Source: Candidatus Fredericiella danica
GTDB taxonomy: Bacteria > Chloroflexota > Anaerolineae > Caldilineales > Caldilineaceae
Reading direction: 5' to 3'
Length of the DNA stretch: 64,000 nucleotides
Assembly (NCBI GenBank): GCA_016713335.1
Contig: JADJPH010000033.1
Location: forward strand, 8,318 to 72,317
In this document: one piece after another, positions 47,445-56,979 of the stretch
Numbering within the stretch: the stretch's first letter is position 1
How the letters are laid out: the number at the start of each line of letters is the position of its first letter
Notes under the pieces: model-generated
Databases searched by the model: none
The model's input: only the letters and a program-made list of their open reading frames with translations
What the model was told of the DNA's origin: nothing
Position numbers and translations under genes: made by a program

Positions 47445-49465
47445 ATGTTTCGCAAGATTGACGCCTTCTGGCGCCCACCACAGTTTGACAACATTGAACT
47501 GACCTGGCGAGCGCGCCCAACCTATCTAATGGCACGCAGCCTTTTGCTGATTACGTTGGTCACAACGCTTGCTGCCGGTCTGCTGCCCCCGAATAAGCCC
47601 GCGGGTCCCGTGATTGGCTTGACCATTGCCTTCATCCTGCTCCTTTCCATGGTGCTTGTCCGGCGCGGCCATGTGGGGCTCGTCAATTGGGCTATGCCAG
47701 GCCTTGTCCTCTTAGCCGTAATGACGGCGCTGTGGCTGGGCTATCTCTCCTGTGGATCTCGCCCTCGCCGTGATTGTGATCACCGTGGCCATCGGCTCAT
47801 TTATGACCAGCCTGCTAGGGGATCCTCTTTGGGGCCGCCGCTTCAGTGGTGATGAGCCTGGCTTTGTTCCTCCATGCGCCATCCCGGTTTGACGTCACGG
47901 GCATCCATTCCCCGGCGTTGGAATCGTTGATCTATGTCTTTCTGTTGCTGGCGACCATCCTGTTGGTGCGTCTCATGGACCGCGTGATGTGGTCCGGTTA
48001 CCGCGAATGGCGTTTGCAGGCGACGATGCTGGAGCGAGCCAATCGGGAACTGGCGATCACCATCGATTCGATGCAAGTTCAATCGGCCTCCCTCGCAAAG
48101 GCTAACCGAGACCTGCAAAGTGAAATTGTTGAGCGCCGGCAGGCACAGCAGTTGTTGCGGGCTGTGGTTGCCGGCACTGCGGCGGTTACCGGCGCTGACT
48201 TCATGCGGTCGCTGGTGAAATACCTCGCTGAAGCGTTGGCCGTTCCCTATGTCTTTGTAGGTGAGGCGCTTGACCTGGATCCATGTCGGGTGCGCGCCCT
48301 GGCATTTTGGAACGATGGCATGCCTGGTCCGCTTTTTGAATACTGCGTGCCTGGCACTCCATGCCAGGAGGTCGTGAGCCGAGGGGAGACCCTCTACATT
48401 CCAGAGGGCGTGCGCGAGCTGTATCCCGATGACATGGATCTGGTCGAGATGCGGTGCGACGGTTATTTTGGCACACCGCTCGTGACGATGAGCGGTGGGA
48501 TCATCGGCAACCTCGTACTAATGGACCGAATTCCACTGCGACTTGACGAACAGAAGCAATCACTCGTCAAGGTCTTTGCCGCGCGCGCCAGCGCTGAACT
48601 GGAGCGCCAACATGCCGAGGCTGCGCTCGAGTTGGAACGCTCCCTCCTGGCGCAGCGGGTGGACGAGCGCACGGCGGAACTGCGCATGCTCAACACAGAA
48701 CTGAGCCGGGTGTCGCAGCGCAAAGATGAGTTCCTCGCCAGCATGAGCCACGACCTGCGCACGCCGCTCAACTCCGTGATCGGCATGGCAGAGTCATTGC
48801 AGGACGGCGTCTACGGGCCGCTTGGTGAGCGCCAGGTGAAGGCGGCAAAGGTGATAGAAGCGAGCGGGCGGCATCTGCTCGAACTGATCAACGACGTGCT
48901 TGACGTCTCCAAAATTGAAGCGGGTCAGATGATTCTAGCCATGGGTGCGGTGGACGTGGATGCGCTCTGCCGCGCCTGCCTGGCGTTTGTTGGCGCGGCC
49001 GCGCAACATAAGCGCATCACCATCGACTACACGTGTGGCCCAGATGTGCCAGAACTGGTTGCCGATGAGCGCCGTTTGAAACAGGTGCTCATCAACCTGC
49101 TGAGCAATGCAGTCAAGTTCACGGACGATGGCGGTCAGGTCGGGTTGCGTGTCCAATTTCTACCGGCGGACGATTCGATCGAATTCGTGGTGTGGGACAC
49201 CGGGATTGGCATCGATCCACAACAAATCGACCGGCTCTTCCGCCCGTTTGTGCAGATTGAAACTGGACTAAACCGCAAGCAGGGTGGCACCGGTCTCGGT
49301 CTCAGTATCGTAAAACGCCTGGTGGAAATGCACGGCGGCACAGTAACAGTGGAAAGCCAGGTGAATGCCGGTAGCCGTTTCATTGTCGTGCTGCCGAATG
49401 GCGCGAACGGCAACAATCCAGCGGCATCTCCAGTGATCTCATTGCCGCCCGCGGCCAGTGAGTGA
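47445..49465 (+). CDS. Membrane sensor histidine kinase with GAF domain (two frameshifts)
   Basis: Start at 47445. The N-terminal membrane domain has four to five spans (ARSLLLITLVTTLAAGLLPP; VIGLTIAFILLLSMVLV; AMPGLVLLAVMTALWLGYL), interrupted by indels near 47752 and 47832 between which ALAVIVITVAIGSFMTSLLG is read. Then coiled coil, a GAF domain (about residues 245-390), a second coiled coil, HisKA (FLASMSHDLRTPLNSVIGMA with the phospho-His) and HATPase_c (LINLLSNAVKFTDDGG, DTGIGID, GGTGLGLSIVKRLVEMHGG). Restored length is about 673 residues. No response regulator is adjacent, so it is an orphan kinase. Confidence 0.85.
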
Positions 49466-49508
49466 CGCCCTGACCCCTGTTTGGCACGATTGCACGCAAG
49501 TGTCTACG

Positions 49509-49537
49509 TTGGTTCTCCCCTTAAGCTGATCTATACT
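49509..49537 (+). promoter_or_regulatory. Sigma70-type promoter of the AspT/YidE-like transporter gene
   Basis: TTGGTT (49509-49514), a 17-bp spacer, TATACT (49532-49537), 35 bp before the ATG. Confidence 0.55.
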
Positions 49538-49540
49538 GAA

Positions 49541-49561
49541 TTTCATTTTATTGAAATGAAA
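49541..49561 (+). promoter_or_regulatory. Palindrome between promoter and ribosome site
   Basis: TTTCATTT and AAATGAAA, inverted with a 5-bp centre, start just after the -10 and end at the AAAGG ribosome site of the transporter gene. This could be a repressor operator or a leader hairpin that hides the ribosome site. Confidence 0.4.
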
Positions 49562-49571
49562 GGTGCGTGCC

Positions 49572-51234
49572 ATGGTAGAACGCGTCATTGAACTTTTTGT
49601 TGAACAACCATTACTCCTGCTGTTTGTTGTTGCCGCAGTGGGTTATGCCGTTGGCGAAATCAAGATCAAGGGCACTGGACTTGGCGTAGCGGCGGTGCTC
49701 TTTGTCGGATTGTTTTTTGGCTCACTTGACCCCCGTCTGACATTGCCACCGGTGTTGGTCTCCTTTGGGTTGGTCGTGTTTGTGTATATGGTGGGATTGG
49801 CCAGTGGACCCGGCTTTTTCGCTTCGTTTACACGCAGCGGTGCGCGATAATCTGATGGTAGTTGGCGTTGTGATCGTGGCCGCGGCCATTGCGGCAGCCG
49901 AACAGTTTATCTTCAATTTCAAATCACCGATCACCGCCGGGATCTTCACCGGGGCGCTCACCAACACGCCGGCCCTGGCGCAGGTGATTAACTATGTGGC
50001 TGCCGCTGCACCGCCGGATGTTGCCAGCGCGGTGGCAAACGAACCAGTAGTCGGTTACTCTGTTGCTTATCCAATGGGTGTGATCGGCCCGATGATTGCC
50101 GTTGTGGTGATGGCGCGCCTGTGGAAGATCAACTATCGCCAGGATGCCGAACGGGTGCGGGATATGTTTCCTGTTGAACAGGAGATCTACAACCGGACCG
50201 TGCGGATTACGCAAGACTCCGTCATCGGTGTGCCGCTGCGCGACCTGGAACCAAGGCGTCAATGGAAGGTGATGTTTGGCCGGATCAAGCGGACGGACGG
50301 TGCATTGGAACTGACCACAGGCGCCACCGAATTGCACCGTAACGATCTAGTAAGCATCATCGGTACACCGGAAGATGTGGATGCTGTGGTCGGCGAACTG
50401 GGATCAGCGAGTGACGAACATCTGGACTTTGACCGCAGCACGTTGGATTTTCGCCGGGTCTTTCTCTCACGTCAGAACCTTGCTGGGAAGCGACTCTCTG
50501 AGTTGGATCTGCCGCAACGCTTTGGCGCTATCGTGACGCGCGTGCGCCGGGGCGACATCGAACTCCTGGCCAATCCCGATTTGCGGCTCGAACTGGGGGA
50601 CCGCGTCCGTTTCGTCGCCCCCCGCTCACAGATCAAAGCGATCAGCGACTTCTTCGGCGATTCGTATAAGGCATTGAGTGAGATCAATTGGGTGTCGCTT
50701 GGCCTTGGCATGGCGTTGGGGCTTCTGGTTGGGATGATCCCAATTGCATTACCGGGCGGCATTCAGTTCAGATTGGGTGAAGCTGGTGGGCCGCTGATCG
50801 TCGCCTTGATTCTCAGCGCAATGCGGCGCACCGGTCCCCTTGTCTGGAATGTGCCCTATTCAGTGAATCTCACGCTACGCCAATTTGGCCTGATTATTTT
50901 GCTCGCCGGGATTGGGATTCGCTCTGGGTATACATTCCTCTCGACAATGCAGCAGAGTGGTGGCATCCAGATCTTGCTCGCCGGTGCAGTCATCTCAATT
51001 GTAACGGCTTTCCTCGTGTTGTGGATCGGCTACAAATGGCTCAAGATACCGTATGGCGTCGTTACCGGCATGATGGCAGCGGTGCACACGCAACCCGCAG
51101 TGCAGGCATACGCCCTCAATCAGGCCAAGAATGATCTGCCGAATCACGGCTATGCGCTTGCTTTCCCCATGGCCACCATTGCGAAGATCTTGATTGCCCA
51201 GCTATTAGTAGCTTTCTTGCCTGGGGGCTTTTAG
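49572..51234 (+). CDS. AspT/YidE/YbjL-family transporter with central TrkA_C domains (one frameshift)
   Basis: The ATG at 49572 follows AAAGG. Two homologous membrane halves of about five spans each flank a soluble centre. First half: LLLLFVVAAVGYAVGEIKIK and GLVVFVYMVGLASGPGFF; an indel near 49815, in a T-run, leads to LHAAVRDNLMVVGVVIVAA and ITAGIFTGALTNTPALAQ. Centre: two TrkA_C/RCK_C-like units (NDLVSIIGTPEDVD and LGDRVRFVAPRSQI). Second half: GLGMALGLLVGMIPIALPG and VVTGMMAAVHTQPAVQAYA. Restored length is about 554 residues. The family includes the aspartate:alanine exchanger; the substrate here is unknown. Confidence 0.82.
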
Positions 51235-51309
51235 GCCGGGTGCGGGTAAGGAGGACAGCATGCTTATGCGTGCCTGGAAGTCTGTGAACGGACGAAAGAT
51301 GGAGTAGAG

Positions 51310-52032
51310 ATGGGCGACGAGAAATACAGAGTGCTGGTTGTCGAGGACGAGGCGACGTTGGTGGAGACGCTAGACTACTCGCTCCGCCGGCAGGGCTATG
51401 AGGTGATGACGTCGGGCGACGGGCGTGCTGCCATCGAAGCGGCACGCCGTGACCAGCCGGATATCGTTATCTTGGATATCATGCTGCCGGGTTTGGATGG
51501 CTATGAGGTATGCCGGATTCTGCGTCAAGAAACCAATGTACCGATCCTGATGTTGACGGCGCGTTCCGACGAGGTGGACAAGGTCGTGGGCCTCGAAGTG
51601 GGCGCCGATGATTATCTCACCAAACCCTTCAGCATGCGTGAACTGATGGCACGCGTGAAGGCGCTGCTGCGGCGCGTCAGGATGGATCGTGAAGAGTCGG
51701 CTGTGGTAGCCGGTGCGCCCGACGTCGTCACGGAACGGATGGTCTTTGAAAACCTGGTCATCGACCTGAGCCGCCGCGAGGTTGTGGTCGCCGGTCAGGG
51801 GTTTCATCTGAAACCGAAAGAGTTCGATCTGCTGGTGTTCCTGGCGCGGAATCGCGGCATCGTCCTCACCCGCGATCTCATCCTGGAAAGGGTTTGGGGT
51901 TGGGAGTTTGATGGCGGCAGCCGCACCGTGGATGTGCACGTCCGGTGGTTGCGTGAGAAGATCGAGCAAGATCCTTCCAATCCGGTGCGATTGGTCACAG
52001 TGCGCAGTGTCGGGTATCGGTTTGAGGGTTGA
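51310..52032 (+). CDS. OmpR/PhoB-family response regulator of the phosphate regulon
   Basis: 240 residues. Receiver domain with the acidic pair VVEDEATL, phospho-acceptor in VILDIMLPGLDGYEV, and LTKPF with the conserved Lys. Effector domain is a winged helix (FHLKPKEFDLLVFLARNRG and SRTVDVHVRWLREKI). It is followed by a PAS-type histidine kinase and the pst genes, which identifies it as the PhoB/PhoP-type activator. RBS GGAG precedes the ATG. Confidence 0.9.
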   Translation: MGDEKYRVLVVEDEATLVETLDYSLRRQGYEVMTSGDGRAAIEAARRDQPDIVILDIMLPGLDGYEVCRILRQETNVPILMLTARSDEVDKVVGLEVGADDYLTKPFSMRELMARVKALLRRVRMDREESAVVAGAPDVVTERMVFENLVIDLSRREVVVAGQGFHLKPKEFDLLVFLARNRGIVLTRDLILERVWGWEFDGGSRTVDVHVRWLREKIEQDPSNPVRLVTVRSVGYRFEG

Positions 52033-52046
52033 TCCACGGTAAAACA

Positions 52047-52086
52047 CTTAACGATGGTTTGACGTAGCGTTAATGTTGCCTTGTTA
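52047..52086 (+). promoter_or_regulatory. Pho-box-like array upstream of the phoR-type kinase
   Basis: CTTAACG (52047), TTTGACG (52058) and GTTAATG (52069) are spaced exactly 11 bp, with a weaker CTTGTTA at 52080. This is the spacing of PhoP/PhoB direct-repeat half-sites. It lies in the gap between the response regulator and kinase genes, suggesting autoregulation. Confidence 0.55.
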
Positions 52087-52132
52087 TCTTAGAGGGCGAA
52101 GGTCTTGCTTTGATATCGAGGTGAACATCGCC

Positions 52133-53643
52133 ATGCAGGAATCATCGGTCTCATCACGGCTGCCGGCCAAGGCGCCGACTGAAGACAAACCTATGAGCCG
52201 TAGTCGCACCTGGGTGCAGTCATGGCGTTCGTTCTGGCGCCTACAGCGGTCCTATCTTTCCCTTACACTGTTGATGTTGTTTGCAGTGGGGATCATGACC
52301 GGCCTGCTTTGGCTCTTTGCCCTGTGGATTTTTCCGCCGGGTGTGCCTGATGCCCTAACAACTGACTTTCAATGGCAACTGTGGCTTGCCTGTGCCCTGC
52401 TCGCAGTTTTGCTGACTGCCACTTTTGTGAGCGCGCTACAAATTAACGCTCGCCATGTTCGCCAGGCAACGGCCGCGCTGGCCCGGCTCGCAAAGGGAGA
52501 TCTCGCAGCGCGCACTGACCTTGAAGTAAGTGCTGGCGAGATCGGCCAACTGAATCGCGCCGTCAACCGGTTGGGCGAGCGCATGGAGCGCCACTCGCTC
52601 CAACTCATGCGCGAACATGAACGGTTTGATGCAGTGTTGAATGCCATGTCTGACGGCGTCTTGCTCTTGGATCGCCGCGGCGCCGTGACGTTGATCAATC
52701 CTGCCGCGTGCCGGCTCCTTCAAAATGATCCGGAGCACTCGCTGCGCCAGTCGTTTGTGCAGGTTGTTCGCGACTATCGCATCGCTGATGTATGGCAGCA
52801 AAGTGCGCAGCGCCAAGTAGAGCGAAGCGCCACAGTCGAGGTCTCACCAGGCTATTTTTTACGCGTGAGCGTGACGCCCTTCCTGGATGGATCGACCAAT
52901 GGCTTTCTGGTCCTGATTCAGGATCAGAGCAATGCGCACCGGTTGGAAGCAGTGCGGCGCGATCTGGTCAGCAACATTTCGCACGAGCTACGTACGCCCC
53001 TGGCTTCAATTAAGGCGCTGGTTGATACGTTACGCGATGGGGCGATGAGCGATCCGCCGGCTGCCGAACGCTTTCTTGAACGCATGGAGGTCGAGGTTGA
53101 CTCCATGACACAGATGATTCAAGAACTCCTTGAACTCGCGGATCGAGTCGGGTCAGGCGCCGCTGCGCCTCTTTCCGATTGCGCTGGACACCCCTGATCT
53201 TACCAGTGGTGGAGCGGCTACGACCGCAGGCCACGCGCGCAGGGCTGACGCTGACGGTGGTCGTTCCTGAGGGACTCCCGCAGGTGATGGTGGATGCCGA
53301 CCGGATTCGCCAGGTTATCATCAACCTTGTGCACAATGCAATCAAATTCACACCTCCCGGTGGCTTTATCACGGTGTCTGCCCGCGCCGTGAGCGATGGC
53401 GTCATCATATCCGTCGCGGACACCGGAACTGGGATTCCGCGCGAAGATCAACCTCGTATCTTTGAGCGTTTCTACAAAGCTGACCGCGCCCGTTCTGGCG
53501 GCGGCACGGGTCTTGGCCTTGCCATCGCAAAGCACACGATGCAGGCGCACAACGGCCGGATTTGGGTCGAAAGCGTCGAGGGTAACGGCAGCACCTTCTC
53601 CTTCAGCCTTCCTCTTGTTAACATACCGTTTACAAAACCTTGA
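52133..53643 (+). CDS. PhoR-type sensor histidine kinase (two frameshifts)
   Basis: Start at 52133 behind GAGG; a start at 52193 is also possible. Two N-terminal spans (LTLLMLFAVGIMTGLLWLFA and WLACALLAVLLTATFVSAL), a HAMP-like linker (RLAKGDLAARTDLEVSAGEI), a PAS domain (FDAVLNAMSDGVLLLDRRGA), HisKA (LVSNISHELRTPLASIKAL), then indels near 53143 (RIESGQAPLRLFPIALDT lies in a third frame) and 53190, and HATPase_c (VIINLVHNAIKFTPPGG, DTGTGIP, GGGTGLGLAIAKHTM). Restored length is about 503 residues. With the upstream regulator it forms the phosphate-starvation two-component system. Confidence 0.87.
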
Positions 53644-53678
53644 GCCACATTTAATTGCTCCTTGGCTCATTGTTAAAT
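53617..53678 (+). promoter_or_regulatory. Pho operator: six half-sites at 11-bp spacing upstream of pstS
   Basis: Half-sites GTTAACA (53617), GTTTACA (53628), CTTGAGC (53639), TTTAATT (53650), CTTGGCT (53661) and GTTAAAT (53672) start exactly 11 bp apart. The first two match the TT(A/T)ACA form known for Bacillus PhoP boxes. The array overlaps the last codons of the kinase gene and lies 150-210 bp upstream of pstS. Confidence 0.65.
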
Positions 53679-53830
53679 CCGCTCTGCTAATCTCTTCTTG
53701 GCTGTTTGGCGTACGTGAGCAAGAAATGCCAGCGTGCACTGGTTCCTGGCTGCTTATTGGCGCCAACACACCAATTTGTGGTGGATAGCAGAAAAGAATG
53801 AATGTTAACAATAATCACAAGGAGCACTCT

Positions 53831-55887
53831 ATGCGTCATTGGATCATAGCCGTACTTGCCGTTGCTGCGCTTGCGCTTGCGGCCTGTGGCGGCGCGGCGA
53901 CACCCGCACCTGCGGCAGCAACCGAGGCGGCGCCTGTGGCCGCCACGACTGAAGCCGCGGCGCGACCGAAGTCGCCGCGACCGAAGCCGCGCCGGCTGAA
54001 GCAGCCGCACCGATGGCTGGAAGCGTCACCCTGCCGGAAGTGAATGCGTTGGCAGTGACGGGCGACATCATCACGGCGGGTAGTTCGACGGTGTACCCGC
54101 TGGCGGAGAAGGTGGCGGAAGAGTTCATCGGCGAAGGGTATGCCGGGAACATCACGATCGACAGCATCGGGACCGGTGGTGGGTTTGAGCGGTTCTGCAC
54201 GGCGGGTGAGACGGACGTGGCGAATGCGAGCCGTGCGATCAAGGATGCTGAGGTTGAGAACTGCACGAAGATTGGGCGGACGCCGATTGAGTTCCGTGTG
54301 GGTACGGATGCGTTGGCCGTGGTGGTGAACCCTGCGAACGATTGGGTGACCGAGACGGGTGTGACGCTGGAAGAGCTGGCGAAGCTGTTCTCGAGTGAGT
54401 ACACGAACTGGGCGGATGTAAACCCGGCGTGGCCGGCGGAGCCGATCAAGCGGTTCAGCCCTGGGACGGATTCGGGGACGTTTGACTACTTCATCGAAGC
54501 GGTGATGAGCCCGATGTACGTGAAGGATGCGGAAGCGGACAAGGGCAAGGGTGAGGAAGCGCTGCTGGGTGCGGCCAACCTGCAGTTGTCCGAGGATGAT
54601 AACGTGCTGGTGCAGGGTGTATCCGGCGACAAGAACGCCATCGGTTACTTTGGCTTTGCGTACTTTGTCGAGAACGAAGGCAAGATTCGCGACGTAGCAG
54701 TCAATGGTGTTGCTCCCAGCGCCGAGGCGGTGGATGCGGGCGAGTATCCGCTGGCACGGCCGTTGTTCCTCTATTCGGATGCGGGCGTGATGACGAGCAA
54801 GCCGCAGGTGGCGGACTACCTCAACTACTTCCTGACCAACGTGGACAGCCTCATCATCGATGTTGGCTACTTCCCGGCCTCTGAAGATGCCATCAACCAG
54901 GCCAAACAAAATTGGGCGCAGGCCATGGGTGTCGAAGTCGCGGCGAATGCTGCGGCCGCGGCTGGCAGTGCGCTGGCGTTGCCGGAAGTGAATGCGCTGG
55001 CGGTGACGGGCGACATCATCACGGCGGGTAGTTCGACGGTGTACCCGCTCGCGGAGAAGGTGGCGGAGGAGTTCATCGGCGAAGGGTATGCCGGGAACAT
55101 CACGATTGACAGTGTCGGGACCGGTGGTGGGTTTGAGCGGTTCTGCACGGCAGGTGAGACGGATGTGGCGAATGCGAGCCGTGCGATCAAGGATGCTGAG
55201 GTTGAGAACTGCACGAAGATTGGGCGGACGCCGATTGAGTTCCGTGTGGGTACGGATGCGTTGGCCGTGGTGGTGAACCCTGCGAACGATTGGGTGACCG
55301 AGACGGGTGTGACGCTGGAAGAGCTGGCGAAGCTGTTCTCGAGCGAGTACACGAACTGGGCGGATGTAAACCCGGCGTGGCCGGCGGAGCCGATCAAGCG
55401 GTTCAGCCCGGGGACGGATTCGGGGACCTTCGACTACTTCATCGAAGCGGTGATGAGCCCGGTGTACGTGAAGGATGCGGAAGCAGACAAGGGCAAGGGC
55501 GAGGAAGCGCTGCTGGGTGCGGCCAACCTGCAGTTGTCCGAAGATGACAACGTGCTGGTGCAGGGTGTATCCGGCGACAAGAACGCCATCGGTTACTTTG
55601 GCTTTGCGTACTTTGTCGAGAACGAAGGCAAGATCCGCGACGTGGCGGTCGATGGCGTCGCGCCAAGCGTCGAGACGGTGAATGCGGGCGAGTATCCGCT
55701 GGCGCGGCCGCTGTTCCTCTACTCGGATGCGGGTGTGATGACGAGCAAGCCGCAGGTGGCGGACTACCTCAACTACTTCCTGACCAACGTGGACAGCCTC
55801 ATCATCGATGTTGGCTACTTCCCAGCCTCTGAAGATGCCATCAACCAGGCCAAACAAAATTGGTTGGACGCGGTGGGCGCACAATAA
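53831..55887 (+). CDS. pstS: PstS phosphate-binding lipoprotein with two tandem binding domains (one frameshift)
   Basis: Start at 53831 behind AAGGAG. Lipoprotein signal with Cys19 (LALAAC), then an Ala/Thr/Glu tether in which one base is missing near 53962. Two PstS domains follow, each beginning LPEVNALAVTGDIITAGSST and containing GTGGGFERFCTAGETDVANA, VGTDALAVVVNPAN, SPGTDSGTFDYFIEAV and NAIGYFGFAYF. The repeat unit is 948 bp (54031 and 54979) and nearly identical in DNA, with scattered synonymous changes. Restored length is about 685 residues, double the usual 320-350. Phosphate-binding residues (SST, R in NASRAI, SGT) are present in both copies. Confidence 0.9.
54031..55884 (+). repeat. 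948-bp tandem duplication inside pstS
   Basis: Unit 1 starts at 54031 and unit 2 at 54979. They differ at scattered positions, for example AGCATCGGG versus AGTGTCGGG, and have different linker codons, so they are not a simple assembly copy. Confidence 0.85.
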
Positions 55888-55912
55888 TAGTCGATTTACG
55901 ACAATAGTTTTC

Positions 55913-55958
55913 GCGAACCACCATCCTGACGGCTCGATCATTCAGGATGGTGGTTCGC
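55913..55958 (+). terminator. Strong hairpin between pstS and pstC
   Basis: A 17-bp perfect inverted repeat (GCGAACCACCATCCTGA at 55913-55929, complement 55942-55958) with a 12-base loop and no U-run. In binding-protein operons such structures stabilise the upstream mRNA or partly stop transcription, giving more receptor than permease. Confidence 0.7.
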
Positions 55959-55977
55959 ATGAATCAGGAAAGTACAG

Positions 55978-56977
55978 ATGGAACATGAAATGACAGCGCC
56001 ACAAGTAATCGTCAGGGCACCCGCCGCTGAAGTCGACCTGGTGGCAGCCTCACTCCGAAAACGAACACGACCTGGTGAAGCCGTGATTCAGGTCCTGCTG
56101 CTTTTTTCCGGTCTGCTGTCGGTGCTGATCACGGTGGGGATTGTCGTCGTGCTGCTGTACGATGCGATCGTGTTCTTTATGAGACCGGAACCCACGCTGT
56201 GGGAGTTCTTTACCGGCACTGCGTGGCAGCCCGCCATCCTGAAATTCGGGATCTTTCCCTTGTTCAATGCCACCATGCTGACGAGTCTCCTGGGCCTTTC
56301 ATTTGCACTGCCCATCGGCCTGGGTATTGCCATCTACCTGAGCGAGTACGCTTCGCCGCGTGCGCAGGATCCTCAAGCCGACGCTTGAGATTCTTGCCGG
56401 TGTACCGACGGTTGTTTTTGGTTTCTTCGCGTTGGGCTTTGTGGCCCCGGCGCTCCAGGCGGTATTTGGCAGCAATCGTGTCGAGATCTTCAATGTAGCC
56501 GCCGCAGGGATTGTGATCGGCGTCCTGATCATCCCCTTAATCAGCTCCATGAGCGAAGACGCGCTGAGCGCGGTGCCGCGCTCCCTGCGCGAGGCATCCT
56601 ACGGGATGGGCGCCACCAAGTTCGAGACCGGCTCGCGTATTGTGGTGCCGGCGGCAATCTCTGGCATTGCCGCCGCCTTTATTGTGGCGATGTCACGTGC
56701 TGTGGGCGAGACGATGGTGGTTGCAATTGCCGCTGGGTCGGGACCGCGCAACTTTACGAGTTGGCCAGATGCGCTGTCAGGCTTGAACTTCCTCAATCCT
56801 TTCAAGGCGGCGGAAACGATGACCGGGCACATCGTCCGGATCAGTGGCGGCGACTTGAGCTTTCAGTCGATCGACTATGACAGCATCTTTGCGATTGCCT
56901 TGTTGCTGTTCCTCATGACGCTCTTTTTGAATATCATCAGTAATTGGTTTGTGCGGCGCTACCGGCAGGAGTATTGA
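55978..56977 (+). CDS. pstC: PstC phosphate ABC transporter permease (one frameshift)
   Basis: About 333 residues. The first span is LLLFSGLLSVLITVGIVVVLL, then EFFTGTAWQPAILKFGIFPL and ALPIGLGIAIYLSEYASPR, interrupted near 56358 by loss of two bases in a CGCG tract. It continues RRILKPTLEILAGVPTVVFG, SLREASYGMGATKFET (EAA loop) and AMSRAVGETMVVAIAAGSGP. It forms the inner-membrane channel with PstA. Start 55978; the pstA gene begins 2 bp after its stop. Confidence 0.9.
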
Positions 56978-56979
56978 AC

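Noticed and set aside
53836..55941. A 701-codon minus-strand frame opposite pstS
   Set aside because: Antisense shadow; its internal repetition simply mirrors the pstS duplication.
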